Notes: generated by a model from the letters alone, not told the origin. A stretch of 64,000 nucleotides of DNA from Rhizobium sp. NFR07 (GCF_900111905.1 NZ_FOKM01000009.1:186001-250000), one strand, 5' to 3'. Shown: positions 1-9,195, counted from the stretch's first letter. A program made the numbers and translations.

Positions 1-135
1 GTCGCGCAGATCGTGCTCGTTCAGCTCCTCGGCATCAACGGCGTCCTGCCCGCGGCCGAAGCCGAACAGCATTGCGGAAAGATGTTCACTACCAACTTTC
101 AGGCGCAGAAGGCCCGTGCGCATACCATGGGTCAT
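1..135 (-). CDS. Small protein, cut by window edge (possible DUF1127-like)
   Basis: Only the first 45 codons are visible; the gene continues past base 1. The ATG at 135 has GAGGAG eight bases upstream, and a second ATG lies four codons in. The visible peptide ends EELNEHDLRD, which recalls the L-x-x-x-x-L-x-D core of the DUF1127 family seen again in the gene at 17959. That resemblance is weak and the diagnostic C-terminus is missing, so the family is a guess. It is transcribed divergently from the LysR gene that follows. Confidence 0.5.
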   Translation of the reverse strand, partial: MTHGMRTGLLRLKVGSEHLSAMLFGFGRGQDAVDAEELNEHDLRD

Positions 136-277
136 GGCCGCATCTCCTCTTTTCATCGTCGGCCGCCACTCTGGCAGGCCTACATCGACTGAATTGATCT
201 CTATGATTGGAGGATGCGCTCGTTTATGCTGCTTTTCCAACGAAACATCCGTCTGTATGGATCAAGAGAGCTTATCC

Positions 278-1186
278 ATGAAGAGATCTAGACAGGTCCC
301 GCTGAATGCCCTCAAGGCATTCGATGCGGCAGCACGGCACATGAGTTTCACCAAGGCCGGCGAAGAACTGGGCATGACCCAGACGGCGGTCAGCTATCAG
401 ATCAAGCTCCTGGAGGACGTGCTGGGCGAACCTCTGTTCCTGCGCCGTCCGAGGCAGGTGACGCTGACCGACGCGGGTGAGAAACTGGCGCCCAGAATTT
501 CAGAAGCCTTCGGCATCATGGATGAGGCCCTTGCTGCTGTCGGCGTCGAGACGAGCGAGATGCTGACCATCCATTCGACAGCAACCTTCGCCCAGCAATG
601 GCTGTCGCGCCATATCGGCGCCTTTCAGCTGAAGCATCCGAAGATTGCCGTCAGGATCGAGACGTCATCCAACGTCATCGACTTCACCAGAGAACAGGCC
701 GACGTTGCGATCCGCTGGGGCAAGGGCGACTGGCCCGGCCTGGGCGCTCACAAGATCATGCGGATGGATTTCACTCCGATGTTGAGCCCGAAACTCGCCG
801 AGCAGTTCGAGCCGCTCGAAGAGCCCGCCGACCTGCTCAAACTACCGATCGTCAGCGCCGGCGACACATGGTGGCGGCAATGGTTTTCGGCGGCGGGCAT
901 TGATGACCCGGGGCTGGAGCGCTTTCCGCGCAACAAATTCGGCACGCAGGCAATGGACGCGCAGATTGCCATCGCCGGCCAGGGCGTCGCAATTTTGAAC
1001 CCGGGCCATTTTGCCGACGAGATCGCCGCCGGTCGCCTCTATCAGCCCTTCCCGCTCACCTTGAACGACGGGCGCGATTATTGGCTCGCCTATCCCGAAA
1101 ACCGGCGCAACATTCCCAAGATAAGGGCCTTCCGAACCTGGCTAGTAGAGACACTACCGGACAAGGAAACCGGGACCGCTCAGTAG
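278..1186 (+). CDS. LysR-family transcriptional regulator, GcvA-like
   Basis: The product is 302 residues, the normal LysR length. An N-terminal winged helix-turn-helix (about residues 8-67, with SFTKAGEELGMTQTAVSYQI as the recognition unit) is followed by a periplasmic-binding-protein-like effector domain (about 95-295). The order VPLNALKAFDAAARHMSF is typical of the GcvA/AmpR branch. I chose the ATG at 278 because the domain begins there and AAGAGAG lies just upstream; in-frame starts further upstream add an unconserved leader. The effector and target are unknown. The neighbour on the left is divergent and short, so self-regulation and control of that gene are possible. The 3' end overlaps the convergent gene at 1180 by 7 bp. 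Confidence 0.9.
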   Translation: MKRSRQVPLNALKAFDAAARHMSFTKAGEELGMTQTAVSYQIKLLEDVLGEPLFLRRPRQVTLTDAGEKLAPRISEAFGIMDEALAAVGVETSEMLTIHSTATFAQQWLSRHIGAFQLKHPKIAVRIETSSNVIDFTREQADVAIRWGKGDWPGLGAHKIMRMDFTPMLSPKLAEQFEPLEEPADLLKLPIVSAGDTWWRQWFSAAGIDDPGLERFPRNKFGTQAMDAQIAIAGQGVAILNPGHFADEIAAGRLYQPFPLTLNDGRDYWLAYPENRRNIPKIRAFRTWLVETLPDKETGTAQ

Positions 1187-1575
1187 CTCATGTCGGGCGC
1201 GTAGAAACAGCGCAACGTGTCCTCGGTCGGATAGAGGCAGAGGTGATATTCCTCGTCCTTGGAGCGGCGCGCCTCGCTCTGCGGCATGGTGAAATGATGA
1301 GGCTTGGTAATCATCCGGTGGTCGCCGGGGCCGAGTGAAATCTCGTAGCCCTGGTTGGTAACCCGGACATTGCGCGTCGAGATCATCTGGCAGTCGCCGC
1401 TATGGGCGTCCCCGTTGCAGCAGTAGCCGTCATACTTCCATTTTATTCCGGTCGGGCTATGGGCTTCATGGGCATTTGCGGACATGTCCACTCCCAGTCC
1501 CCCTGGCATGCCGCTTAGCCCGGATACAAACGCAATCATCGCACCGGTCAGAATAGAACGCCTGTGTTTGGGCAT
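1180..1575 (-). CDS. Exported small cysteine/histidine-rich hypothetical protein
   Basis: 131 residues beginning MPKHRRS, with GGAG nine bases before the ATG at 1575. Residues 1-35 form a plausible signal peptide (basic start, then a hydrophobic run ending near ANAHE). The mature part carries the block YDGYCCNGDAHSGDC plus two further cysteines near the C-terminus (YHLCLYP, LRCFYAP), suggesting disulfides or metal binding in the periplasm. I recognise the CCNGD block as a recurring hypothetical protein of rhizobia but know no function for it. It converges on the LysR gene. Confidence 0.7.
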   Translation of the reverse strand: MPKHRRSILTGAMIAFVSGLSGMPGGLGVDMSANAHEAHSPTGIKWKYDGYCCNGDAHSGDCQMISTRNVRVTNQGYEISLGPGDHRMITKPHHFTMPQSEARRSKDEEYHLCLYPTEDTLRCFYAPDMSY

Positions 1576-1954
1576 CAGCCTGTTCTCCGTTGATGGATGC
1601 CATCCCCGGCAGCGTGCTGGACGCAATACTCCGGCACCGCCGGTTGAATTTGCAATGTCTACAATACGCGAGTCGCCTTAGCCGGCTAAGCCCGAAATAT
1701 TGCGATGCACCAAAATATATTTTAGCAATTATTCATATTAAGACTGCGGCACGGTGAACTCCCCGGGGCGATTTCAGGTTCCATGCCGGGAACAATTTAA
1801 TCGGAACGCAAGGCTTGAGCTGTCGCGGCCGGATCAACCCGCACTCTTCCATCTCCTGTGGGTAAGTACCGATTTCACAAAACCGACATGTCGCGGCAGC
1901 GGATCTGTGGCACTAGGCCCCGTCATTTCAATGCACGTCCTTCATCGGAGACCC
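1576..1954. other. Divergent intergenic region with AT-rich core and palindrome
   Basis: 379 bp between the exported hypothetical (minus) and the binding protein (plus). It contains a perfect 14-bp palindrome at 1677-1690 and then an AT-rich tract (about 1695-1742) in an otherwise GC-rich neighbourhood, the expected place for divergent promoters. I see no convincing ORF or RNA gene here. Confidence 0.5.
1677..1690. repeat. Perfect 14-bp palindrome, possible operator
   Basis: CTTAGCCGGCTAAG is a perfect dyad with no spacer, next to an AT-rich tract and between divergent genes. It is a candidate binding site for a dimeric regulator; nothing identifies which one. Confidence 0.4.
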
Positions 1955-2953
1955 ATGATGAACAAGCTCCTTGCCTCGGCGATCTTCGCAGCCGGGCTCA
2001 GCGCCTTCGCCAGCGGCGCCCGGGCCGATTGCGGCTCTGTATCGATCGCGGAGATGAACTGGGCTTCCGCCGGCGTGGCGGCCAATGTCGACAAGATCAT
2101 CCTCGAGGAGGGCTACGGCTGCTCGGTGGAGATGGTCAGCGGCGACACGCTGCCGACCTTCACCTCGATGAATGAAAAGGGACAGCCGGACATCGCACCG
2201 GAACTGTGGATCAACGCGGTGCGCACGCCGCTCGACAAGGCGGTCGGCGAAGGCCGGCTGGTGATCGCCGCCGAGATCCTGTCGGAAGGCGGCCAGGACG
2301 GCTGGTGGATCCCGAAATTCCTCGCCGACGCCCATACCGAGATCAAGACCGTGCAGCAGGCGCTGGAACGCCCGGACCTCTTCCCCTCCTCCGAAGACCC
2401 GTCCAAGGGCGCGATCTACAATTGCCCGCCCGGCTGGCAGTGCCAGGCGTCGCTCGGCAATCTCTTCCGCGCACTCGACGGCGAAGAGAAGGGCTTCGAG
2501 ATCGTCGAGACCGGTTCCGGTGCGGCGCTAGACGGCACGATTGCCAGCGCCTTCGAGAAGAAGACCGGCTGGCTCGGCTATTACTGGTCGCCGACCGCGA
2601 TCTTGGGCAAGTACGAGATGGTGCGCCTGTCCTTCGGCGTGCAGCATGACAAGGCCGAATGGGATGCCTGCACCTCCGTCATCGATTGCGCGGAACCGAA
2701 GGTCAATTCCTATCCGGTTTCGGAAGTCTACAGCGTCGTGACGAAGCGTTTTGCCGACGAGGCGGGCGTGGCAATGGAGTACCTGAAGAAACGCAAATGG
2801 GCCAATGCGACGGTCAACAGCGTCCTCGCCTGGCAGACGGACAACCAGGGCACCTACGAGGATGCCGCGCGGCATTTCCTCGAAACCATGCCCGAGACCT
2901 GGACCCAATGGGTAAGCCCCGAGGTCGCGGAGAAGGTCAAGGCCGCGCTCTGA
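1955..2953 (+). CDS. Glycine betaine/choline-type ABC substrate-binding protein (OpuAC family), orphan
   Basis: 332 residues starting MMNKLLAS; GGAG sits four bases before the first ATG (1955) and seven before the second (1958), so 1958 may be the true start. A signal peptide ends near ASGARA, followed by a mature domain beginning DCGSVSIAEMNWASAGVAA, typical of OpuAC/ProX solute-binding proteins. These periplasmic proteins capture quaternary amines for an ABC importer. No permease or ATPase gene is adjacent, so it either feeds a transporter encoded elsewhere or serves as a sensor. The AraC regulator at 3050 follows in the same direction and may respond to or control it; that link is inference. 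Confidence 0.82.
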   Translation: MMNKLLASAIFAAGLSAFASGARADCGSVSIAEMNWASAGVAANVDKIILEEGYGCSVEMVSGDTLPTFTSMNEKGQPDIAPELWINAVRTPLDKAVGEGRLVIAAEILSEGGQDGWWIPKFLADAHTEIKTVQQALERPDLFPSSEDPSKGAIYNCPPGWQCQASLGNLFRALDGEEKGFEIVETGSGAALDGTIASAFEKKTGWLGYYWSPTAILGKYEMVRLSFGVQHDKAEWDACTSVIDCAEPKVNSYPVSEVYSVVTKRFADEAGVAMEYLKKRKWANATVNSVLAWQTDNQGTYEDAARHFLETMPETWTQWVSPEVAEKVKAAL

Positions 2954-3049
2954 GAAGGCTCCCGGGCGAAAGCCCTTGAACAAAGCTCTTGAACTTGGCG
3001 ATACGCGCAACATCTCCTGCGCGTATCCCATCAACCACGGCAGCGCCGC

Positions 3050-3949
3050 ATGTACCTGCTATCATCGCCCGAGGGACTGCGGCACCACATCAACGGGACG
3101 CTGCTGACCCGCAATGCCGCATCCGCATGGGGCAGCATCTCGGTGCAGATCCTGTCGCATGAGGCGTCGGAAAGCTCGCTGATGGTGCCGGCCGTCGCCG
3201 AGCCGTTGCTCGTCTGGATCGTGTCCGGCGCGGTGCGTATCGAGGAGCGGGAATTCGAAGGCGACTGGACCGCCAGCGACGTATCGGCCGGCAGTTTCTA
3301 CCTCACCCACAGCCCGACACCCTACGAGATGCGCTGGCGGGCCATGCCCGGCGAGCGCTTCGTCGTTATGCATCTCTATCTCGGGCTGAGCATCTACCAG
3401 CGTGCCGTGGCCGAGGTCTGGGGCAGGCAGGCCGAGGATGGCTTTCATCTGCGGGACGTCTCGGGCGCGCGGGACGAGACGGTGTCACGCCTGATGGAAA
3501 TGATCAGGACGGAGATTGAAAGGGCGGCCGACAAAAGCGAGATGTATCTCGACGGGCTGGCGCAGTCTCTCGCCATCCATATCGTCCGGCACTATGGCGA
3601 TATCGGAAACACGCCCGCCCTCAAACGCGGCGCGTTACCGGCTTTCAAGCTGCAGCGGGTGACGCAGGTCATGGAGGCAAATCTTGACCGACCGTTCAGC
3701 CTGGAAGGCCTCGCCGAAGAGGCCGGCCTCAGCCCCTATCATTTTTCGCGTATGTTCAAGCAATCGACCGGCTCATCGCCATCGGAATATTTCATCCAGC
3801 TCAAGATCGCCAAGGCCCGCCGCCTGCTGCGGGAGACCGAGATGAACATCGTCTCGATCGCGCTCGACCTCGGTTATGCGAGCCCCAGCCATTTCGCCCG
3901 CGTGTTCAAGCGCCAGATCGGCGTAACCCCGCGCGAATACCGCAGCTGA
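3050..3949 (+). CDS. AraC-family transcriptional regulator with N-terminal cupin-like domain
   Basis: 299 residues. The first two thirds look like an AraC-type ligand-binding beta domain (AVAEPLLVWIVSGAVRIEER, then a jelly-roll-like pattern). The last 100 residues hold two helix-turn-helix units: FSLEGLAEEAGLSPYHFSRM and VSIALDLGYASPSHFARVF, ending GVTPREYRS as is usual for this family. The start at 3050 has only a weak ribosome site. It lies 96 bp after the betaine-type binding protein on the same strand, so it could regulate that gene or the SDR at 4112. Confidence 0.88.
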   Translation: MYLLSSPEGLRHHINGTLLTRNAASAWGSISVQILSHEASESSLMVPAVAEPLLVWIVSGAVRIEEREFEGDWTASDVSAGSFYLTHSPTPYEMRWRAMPGERFVVMHLYLGLSIYQRAVAEVWGRQAEDGFHLRDVSGARDETVSRLMEMIRTEIERAADKSEMYLDGLAQSLAIHIVRHYGDIGNTPALKRGALPAFKLQRVTQVMEANLDRPFSLEGLAEEAGLSPYHFSRMFKQSTGSSPSEYFIQLKIAKARRLLRETEMNIVSIALDLGYASPSHFARVFKRQIGVTPREYRS

Positions 3950-4111
3950 TCGCTGCCTCGATGCGGTTCACCGCAAGATCGCGATAGTATCCGCAAGCTG
4001 CCGCGCGAAGCCTCTCCTCAGATTTCGTAATCACCACTCACCTTCCAGACGGCGATCGCGCTGTCTGGGAGCAAGAGCACAATATTCATTGCTTTTCTAA
4101 AGGAGGCCATC

Positions 4112-4870
4112 ATGGCTGACAATGAAATGGTGAACGAAATCAGGGGTAAGGTGGCAATCGTAACCGGTGCCGCCAGTGGCATTGGCCGTGGCATCGCCGA
4201 ACTCTTCGTCGAGCGTGGTGCCAAGGTCATAGCAGTCGACAAGAACGATGCGGTCTACGGGATGGCATCCGACAATCTGGTGCCGCTGACGGCGGACGTG
4301 ACTGACGACGGCAGCGCCGAGCAGGCCGTCACCACGGCACTCGACCGCTTCGGCACGCTCGACATCCTCGTCAACAATGCTGGTTACATCAACTACCGCA
4401 ATGTCGTCGATACGACGCGCGAGGAATGGGAAAAGGTGATGGCGATCAACGCCACCGGTTATTTCCTCTTCTCCCGCGAGGCGGCAAAGGCGATGATCCC
4501 CAACGGCAAGGGCGCGATCGTCAATATAGCCTCCTATGCCTCGTTCTTCGCCTTTCCGGGCATTGCGCCCTATGCCGCCTCAAAGGGCGCGGTGGCGCAG
4601 TTAACCCGGGCGCTGGCACTGGAAGTCGCACCGCATGGCATCCGCGTCAACGCCGTCGGCTCCGGCGACGTCGTGACCAACCTGCTCGACACGTTCCGTG
4701 ACGATGGCCGGGAATTCCTGACCGAGCACGGCAAGTCGGCGCCGATCGGCCGCTCGGCCGAGCCGCGCGAGATTGCCGAGGCTGTCGCTTTCCTGGCCTC
4801 GGACCGGGCAAGCTTCGTGATCGGCTCGATCTTCATGGTCGACGGCGGCTTCAGCGTCCAGATTGCCTGA
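4112..4870 (+). CDS. SDR-family NAD(P)-dependent oxidoreductase
   Basis: 252 residues with an excellent AAAGGAGG site before the ATG. This is a classical short-chain dehydrogenase: cofactor loop TGAASGIG (about residues 18-25), NNAG (about 88), catalytic Ser in the NIASYAS strand, and YAASK (Tyr/Lys about 154-158), ending VDGGFSVQIA. An aspartate after the second beta strand (AVDKND) suggests a preference for NAD(H). The substrate cannot be read from the sequence; sugar, polyol or hydroxy-acid oxidation are all possible. It stands alone between the AraC gene and a convergent hydrolase. Confidence 0.9.
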   Translation: MADNEMVNEIRGKVAIVTGAASGIGRGIAELFVERGAKVIAVDKNDAVYGMASDNLVPLTADVTDDGSAEQAVTTALDRFGTLDILVNNAGYINYRNVVDTTREEWEKVMAINATGYFLFSREAAKAMIPNGKGAIVNIASYASFFAFPGIAPYAASKGAVAQLTRALALEVAPHGIRVNAVGSGDVVTNLLDTFRDDGREFLTEHGKSAPIGRSAEPREIAEAVAFLASDRASFVIGSIFMVDGGFSVQIA

Positions 4871-4949
4871 GCCACCGGGAGGCCCGACCGATGGACGGCC
4901 GGACCTCCCTCCCCGTATGTAACTGGCGAAAGCACGCCGCAACGGCCGG

Positions 4950-5765
4950 TCAGGCCGCAAGATCATCGACAAAGCGGGACAGCAGCAGATTGAATTCGCC
5001 CGGCGTCTGCCAGAACGGCGCATGGGTCGCCTTGGCGATACGGTAGCATCGGCCGGACCACAGATTGCCGTAGGGCACGGATTCCTCATAGTCGAGGTTG
5101 ACGATCGGGTCGTCGGCACCGTTGACGACGGCGATCGGCACCTGGGACACCATGACCGTGTCGCGCTGGTTCGCGTCGCCGCTTCGGGACGCCGGATCGA
5201 AAAGCGTCGGGCGAAACCGCTTGTCGGTGCGCTGGACCGCCTCGACCATGAAGGCTTCCGCATTTTCACCGAATATGCCCGTCACGAACCGCGCCGCCTG
5301 CTCGTGGGTCAGCGAAGCCTGGCTGGCGAGGCTGCCGGACGGGTTGCCGCGAAAACCTTCGCGCATGTCGTCGCCGATCGCCGGCGTGCCAACGATCATG
5401 ACACCCGAAAATGCTTTCGAATGGGCAAGCATCTCGATCGCGACATGGCCGCCCAGCGACCAGCCGACAACAAGCGGCCGGTCGACACGGAGTGCCTCCA
5501 GCACTTCAAGACACGCAAGCGCCAGACCACGCTTGGTGTAGCCGGTCCATGGATTGGTGGCATCGTCCGATGCTCCGTGGCCGGGCAGATCGAGGGCGAT
5601 GAAGCGATGGGAACGCGCGCTCAGATCGTCGAACTGTTTCTGGAAGACACGGCTGTCGCTCGAATTGCCGTGAATGAAGAGGACATCGGCACCGTCGCCG
5701 GAGCTTTCGGATACCGACACAAGTCCCTGGGATGTCTCGATTTTCCTGTTCAATGTTTGGCGCAT
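4950..5765 (-). CDS. Alpha/beta hydrolase
   Basis: 271 residues from the ATG at 5765, preceded by AAGGA at good spacing. The fold is clear: oxyanion-hole region LFIHGNSSDS (about 32-41), nucleophile elbow GWSLGG (about 96-101), an acid near NGADDP, and the terminal histidine in THAPFW. Overall similarity is to small esterases, haloperoxidase-like or ring-cleavage-product hydrolases. It has no signal peptide and acts in the cytoplasm. The substrate is unknown. It is divergent from puuD but separated by 365 bp, so co-regulation is not implied. Confidence 0.85.
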   Translation of the reverse strand: MRQTLNRKIETSQGLVSVSESSGDGADVLFIHGNSSDSRVFQKQFDDLSARSHRFIALDLPGHGASDDATNPWTGYTKRGLALACLEVLEALRVDRPLVVGWSLGGHVAIEMLAHSKAFSGVMIVGTPAIGDDMREGFRGNPSGSLASQASLTHEQAARFVTGIFGENAEAFMVEAVQRTDKRFRPTLFDPASRSGDANQRDTVMVSQVPIAVVNGADDPIVNLDYEESVPYGNLWSGRCYRIAKATHAPFWQTPGEFNLLLSRFVDDLAA

Positions 5766-6130
5766 TTGCCAGGTCCTTTCCGACAACCGACATGCTTCTG
5801 GGGTAACCGTTCGAAGGGTGCATGAGCTGTTATCCGGAGAAGTCGCAGCACCCCGCCCCGCCGCATGGTGCAGCGGCGCACAATGGCGAGCTGGTCGCAG
5901 ATGAAAGCCTCCCGCCGCACCTCCGTCCGAGCGATGCGGGAAACTCTGCGCCGGAAATTGCCGGTTGATGTCAGGCCACGGACACGAGGATTGCAGATGA
6001 AACCATGGCGGAGCGGCGCAAGGCGGGCGCTGCGCAGGCGCATTTTTCCCCTGTCCTTGCGTCTCTCCCTTCCCACGTCCGGATTTTTTGCTCACATTAG
6101 CGAGTCGGCAGGGGAACTGGGGAAGACCGA
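5766..6130. other. 365-bp divergent intergenic region
   Basis: Lies between the hydrolase and puuD and must carry both promoters. No recognisable RNA gene, repeat or conserved operator. A GGGGAAC tract lies about 14 bases before the puuD start. Confidence 0.4.
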
Positions 6131-7360
6131 ATGTATGAATATGCCATCGCCTGGGAGTGGCTGAGCTTCGCGGCCCGCTGGTTCCATGTCATTACCGCGA
6201 TCGCCTGGATCGGGTCATCCTTCTATTTCATCGCGCTCGATCTGGGGCTGGTGAAACGGCCGCATCTGCCCGTGGGCGCCCATGGCGAGGAATGGCAGGT
6301 CCATGGCGGCGGCTTCTACCACATCCAGAAATATCTGGTCGCACCGGCGCAGATGCCGGAGCACCTGACGTGGTTCAAATACGAGAGCTATTTTACCTGG
6401 CTCTCCGGCTTCCTGATGCTGTGCATCGTCTATTATGGCGGCGCCGATCTCTTCCTTATCGACCGCAGCGTGATGGATCTGGAACCCTGGCAGGCGATCT
6501 GTCTGTCGCTCGCCTCGCTGGCGGTCGGCTGGATCGTCTATGACCAGCTCTGCAAGTCGCCGCTCGGCAACAATACCTGGGGCCTGATGATCCTGCTCTA
6601 TATCGTGCTTGTCGCGATGGCCTGGGGCTATACGCAGGTTTTCACCGGCCGCGCCGCTTTCCTGCATCTCGGTGCCTTCACTGCAACGATCATGTCGGCC
6701 AACGTTTTCATGATCATCATCCCGAACCAGAAGATCGTCGTTGCCGACCTGATCGCGGGGCGCACCCCGGACGCCAAATACGGCAAGATCGCCAAGCAGC
6801 GTTCGCTGCATAACAACTACCTGACGCTGCCCGTCATCTTCTTCATGCTGTCGAACCATTATCCGCTGGCCATTGCGACCCAGTTCAACTGGGTGATCGC
6901 CGCGCTCGTCTTCCTGATGGGCGTGACGATCCGGCACTGGTTCAACACGACCCATGCCAGGAAGGGCAAGCCGACCTGGACATGGCTGGTGACGGTGATC
7001 CTCTTCATCCTGATCATGTGGCTGTCCACCGTGCCGAAAGTGCTGACAGGCGAGATGGAAACATCGATGACGTCGGTGCAGCAGAAGTTCGCGGCCGACG
7101 CCCATTTCACCGCCGCCCGCGATGTCGTGCAGGCCCGCTGTTCGATGTGCCATGCCACCGAGCCGGTCTGGGAGGGTATTACCTTCACGCCGAAATCGGT
7201 AAAGCTGGAGACCGATGCGGAGATTGCCTCCCACGCCCGCGAGATCTACATCCAGGCCGGACGAAGCCACGCCATGCCACCGGGCAATGTCACCGACATC
7301 TCGCCCGAGGAGCGGCGACTGCTGACCGCGTGGTATGAAAGCGCAGTCGCGTCGAAATAG
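6131..7360 (+). CDS. puuD: PuuD-type membrane urate oxidase (urate hydroxylase) with cytochrome c domain
   Basis: 409 residues. Roughly the first 310 form a polytopic membrane domain (N-terminal AARWFHVITAIAWIGSSFYF, several further helices) of the urate-oxidase N-terminal family. The C-terminus is a monoheme cytochrome c domain with C337-S-M-C340-H341 and a later Met in HAMPPGNV as likely axial ligand. In Agrobacterium this protein type converts urate to 5-hydroxyisourate and passes electrons to the respiratory chain rather than making peroxide. Guanine deaminase follows 51 bp downstream, and the next enzymes uraH and uraD are encoded 8-10 kb away on the other strand, so urate oxidation is strongly supported. 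Confidence 0.93.
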   Translation: MYEYAIAWEWLSFAARWFHVITAIAWIGSSFYFIALDLGLVKRPHLPVGAHGEEWQVHGGGFYHIQKYLVAPAQMPEHLTWFKYESYFTWLSGFLMLCIVYYGGADLFLIDRSVMDLEPWQAICLSLASLAVGWIVYDQLCKSPLGNNTWGLMILLYIVLVAMAWGYTQVFTGRAAFLHLGAFTATIMSANVFMIIIPNQKIVVADLIAGRTPDAKYGKIAKQRSLHNNYLTLPVIFFMLSNHYPLAIATQFNWVIAALVFLMGVTIRHWFNTTHARKGKPTWTWLVTVILFILIMWLSTVPKVLTGEMETSMTSVQQKFAADAHFTAARDVVQARCSMCHATEPVWEGITFTPKSVKLETDAEIASHAREIYIQAGRSHAMPPGNVTDISPEERRLLTAWYESAVASK

Positions 7361-7411
7361 GCGCTTTGAAATAAACGCCCAGAAATACGATCTGCCGAAA
7401 CAGGATTTGCA

Positions 7412-8719
7412 ATGACCACACTCATCCGCGGACGCCTTCTCTCCTTCAAGCGCGCGCCGCAGTCGCTGACCGACAGCGAGAGCTATTCCTACGAGCATGA
7501 CGGCGGCCTGCTGGTCGGTGACGACGGCCGCATCGCCGCGGTTGGCGACTACGCTGCCGTGAAGGCAGATGCGTCCGAGGATGTAACGGAGATCGATCAT
7601 CGCCCGCACCTGATCTTGCCCGGCTTCATCGACACGCATGTGCATTTCCCGCAGATGCAGGTGATCGCCTCTTATGCCGCGAACCTGCTCGAATGGCTGA
7701 ACACCTATACGTTCCCCGAGGAATGCCGCTTCGTCGAAAGCGACCATGCCGCCCGTATCGCCACGCATTTCTACGACGAGTTCCTGCGTCACGGCACGAC
7801 GACCGCCGTCGCCTATTGCTCGGTCCACAAGACCTCCGCCGACGCCTTCTTTGCAGAAGCCATGAAGCGCAACATGTGCATGGTCGGTGGCAAGGTGATG
7901 ATGGACCGCAACGCGCCGCAGGGCCTGCTCGACACCCCGGAAATGGGCTATGACGAGACCCGCGCCGTGATCGAACAATGGCACGGCAAGGGCCGCAACC
8001 ACGTCGCCATCACGCCGCGCTTCGCCATCACCTCGACGCCGGGCCAGATGAAGGCCGCGCAGGCGCTGGTGGAGGAATTTCCGGACCTGTTCATCCAGAC
8101 GCATCTGTCGGAAAACCACGACGAGATCCGCTATACCTGCGAACTCTACCCCGAAGCGACCGACTATACCGACATCTATGCCCGCCACGGGCTGCTCGGC
8201 AAGAAGACGCTGCTCGGCCACGCGATCCACCTGTCGGAGCGGGAGACGGATGCGCTGGCGGAAGCCGGCTCGATCGCGGTCCACTGCCCGACCTCCAATC
8301 TCTTCCTCGGCTCCGGTCTGTTTCCGCTGAAGGCGCTGATGCGGCGGGAAAAGCCTGTGCGCGTCTCTGTCGCCACCGATATCGGCGGCGGATCGAGCTA
8401 TTCGATGCTGAAGACCATGGACGAGGCCTACAAGATCCAGCAATTGCTGGGCGAACGTTTGAACCCGCTGGAAAGCTTCTACCTGATGACCCGCGGCAAT
8501 GCCGAGGCGTTGTCGATGGAGACCGAGATCGGCACGCTCGACGTGGGCACGATGGCCGATCTCGTTGTACTCGACGCAGCAACGACGCCCGCGATGAAGC
8601 TCAGGATGGAGACGGTGAAGACGCTGCCGGAAGAGCTCTTCCTCATGCAGACCATGGGAGACGATCGCGCGGTGGTCGAGACCTATGTCGCGGGCGTGGC
8701 GATGAAGCCCGTCGCCTAG
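7412..8719 (+). CDS. guaD: Guanine deaminase
   Basis: 435 residues, an amidohydrolase converting guanine to xanthine and ammonia. Metal and substrate motifs are visible: GFIDTHVHFPQ (about 72-82), the guanine-binding stretch LLEWLNTYTFPEE, HLSENHDE, the metal histidine in GHAIHL, and the catalytic aspartate in ATDIGGGSSYSML. These match the guanine deaminase subgroup rather than adenosine or cytosine deaminases. It lies 51 bp after puuD on the same strand and is probably co-transcribed, supplying xanthine upstream of urate; xanthine dehydrogenase is not in the window. Confidence 0.94.
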   Translation: MTTLIRGRLLSFKRAPQSLTDSESYSYEHDGGLLVGDDGRIAAVGDYAAVKADASEDVTEIDHRPHLILPGFIDTHVHFPQMQVIASYAANLLEWLNTYTFPEECRFVESDHAARIATHFYDEFLRHGTTTAVAYCSVHKTSADAFFAEAMKRNMCMVGGKVMMDRNAPQGLLDTPEMGYDETRAVIEQWHGKGRNHVAITPRFAITSTPGQMKAAQALVEEFPDLFIQTHLSENHDEIRYTCELYPEATDYTDIYARHGLLGKKTLLGHAIHLSERETDALAEAGSIAVHCPTSNLFLGSGLFPLKALMRREKPVRVSVATDIGGGSSYSMLKTMDEAYKIQQLLGERLNPLESFYLMTRGNAEALSMETEIGTLDVGTMADLVVLDAATTPAMKLRMETVKTLPEELFLMQTMGDDRAVVETYVAGVAMKPVA

Positions 8720-8763
8720 CCGGGCTGTGACCGTTCTCTTCCGGACGCTATGGACCTAGGCTT

Positions 8764-9195
8764 CTACTGTTCCGCTTTCTGGCCGTAATAGGCGACGTAG
8801 AGCTTGGTATAGCCCTTTGTCTCGAACACGCCGACCCATCCCTTGGGAACGGTCATCCCTTCGCCGGCCCTAACCGTCGTCGTCGAGCCATCGGCAGATG
8901 TCAGGGTCGCCTCGCCGGAAATGAAGTACATGAACTCGTCGTTCCCATAGCCGCCCGGCGCAGAAGCCTCCGCACGCGTCGGCCCGGAAACGAAGATGCC
9001 GCTTTCGAACGCCTGGTCGGCCGATCTGTTTATGATGATGTCCTTGTAACCTTCGGCACTCTGATCGACTGTCTTGCGGGCATCGACCGCTGCGGCAATC
9101 TCTTCCTGTGAAAGCTTCTTCGGGAGCAGTGTCTCCCCATAGGCGAAGGCCGGCAGCACAATGAGACCGAAAGCCAGCAGCAATTTCCTGATCAT
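8764..9195 (-). CDS. Exported cupin-domain protein
   Basis: 143 residues from the ATG at 9195, with AGGAGAGG directly upstream. A signal peptide (MIRKLLLAFGLIVLPAFAYG) is followed by a short linker and one cupin barrel: GGYGNDEFMYFISGEATLTS, then VRAGEGMTVPKGWVGVFET. The usual metal-binding His pair of the first cupin motif is absent (NDEFMYFISG), so a catalytic metal site is doubtful. The fold resembles cupins of the (S)-ureidoglycine aminohydrolase type, tempting given the ureide neighbours, but a periplasmic location makes that assignment unlikely. The 3' end converges on guaD. Confidence 0.72.
   Translation of the reverse strand: MIRKLLLAFGLIVLPAFAYGETLLPKKLSQEEIAAAVDARKTVDQSAEGYKDIIINRSADQAFESGIFVSGPTRAEASAPGGYGNDEFMYFISGEATLTSADGSTTTVRAGEGMTVPKGWVGVFETKGYTKLYVAYYGQKAEQ

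Noticed and set aside
5022..5825. 267-codon plus-strand frame opposite the alpha/beta hydrolase
   Set aside because: No motifs; the minus strand has a full catalytic triad.
6215..8443. 742-codon open frame on the minus strand opposite puuD-guaD
   Set aside because: Antisense frame kept open by high GC at third positions; no family features, while both plus-strand genes are clear.
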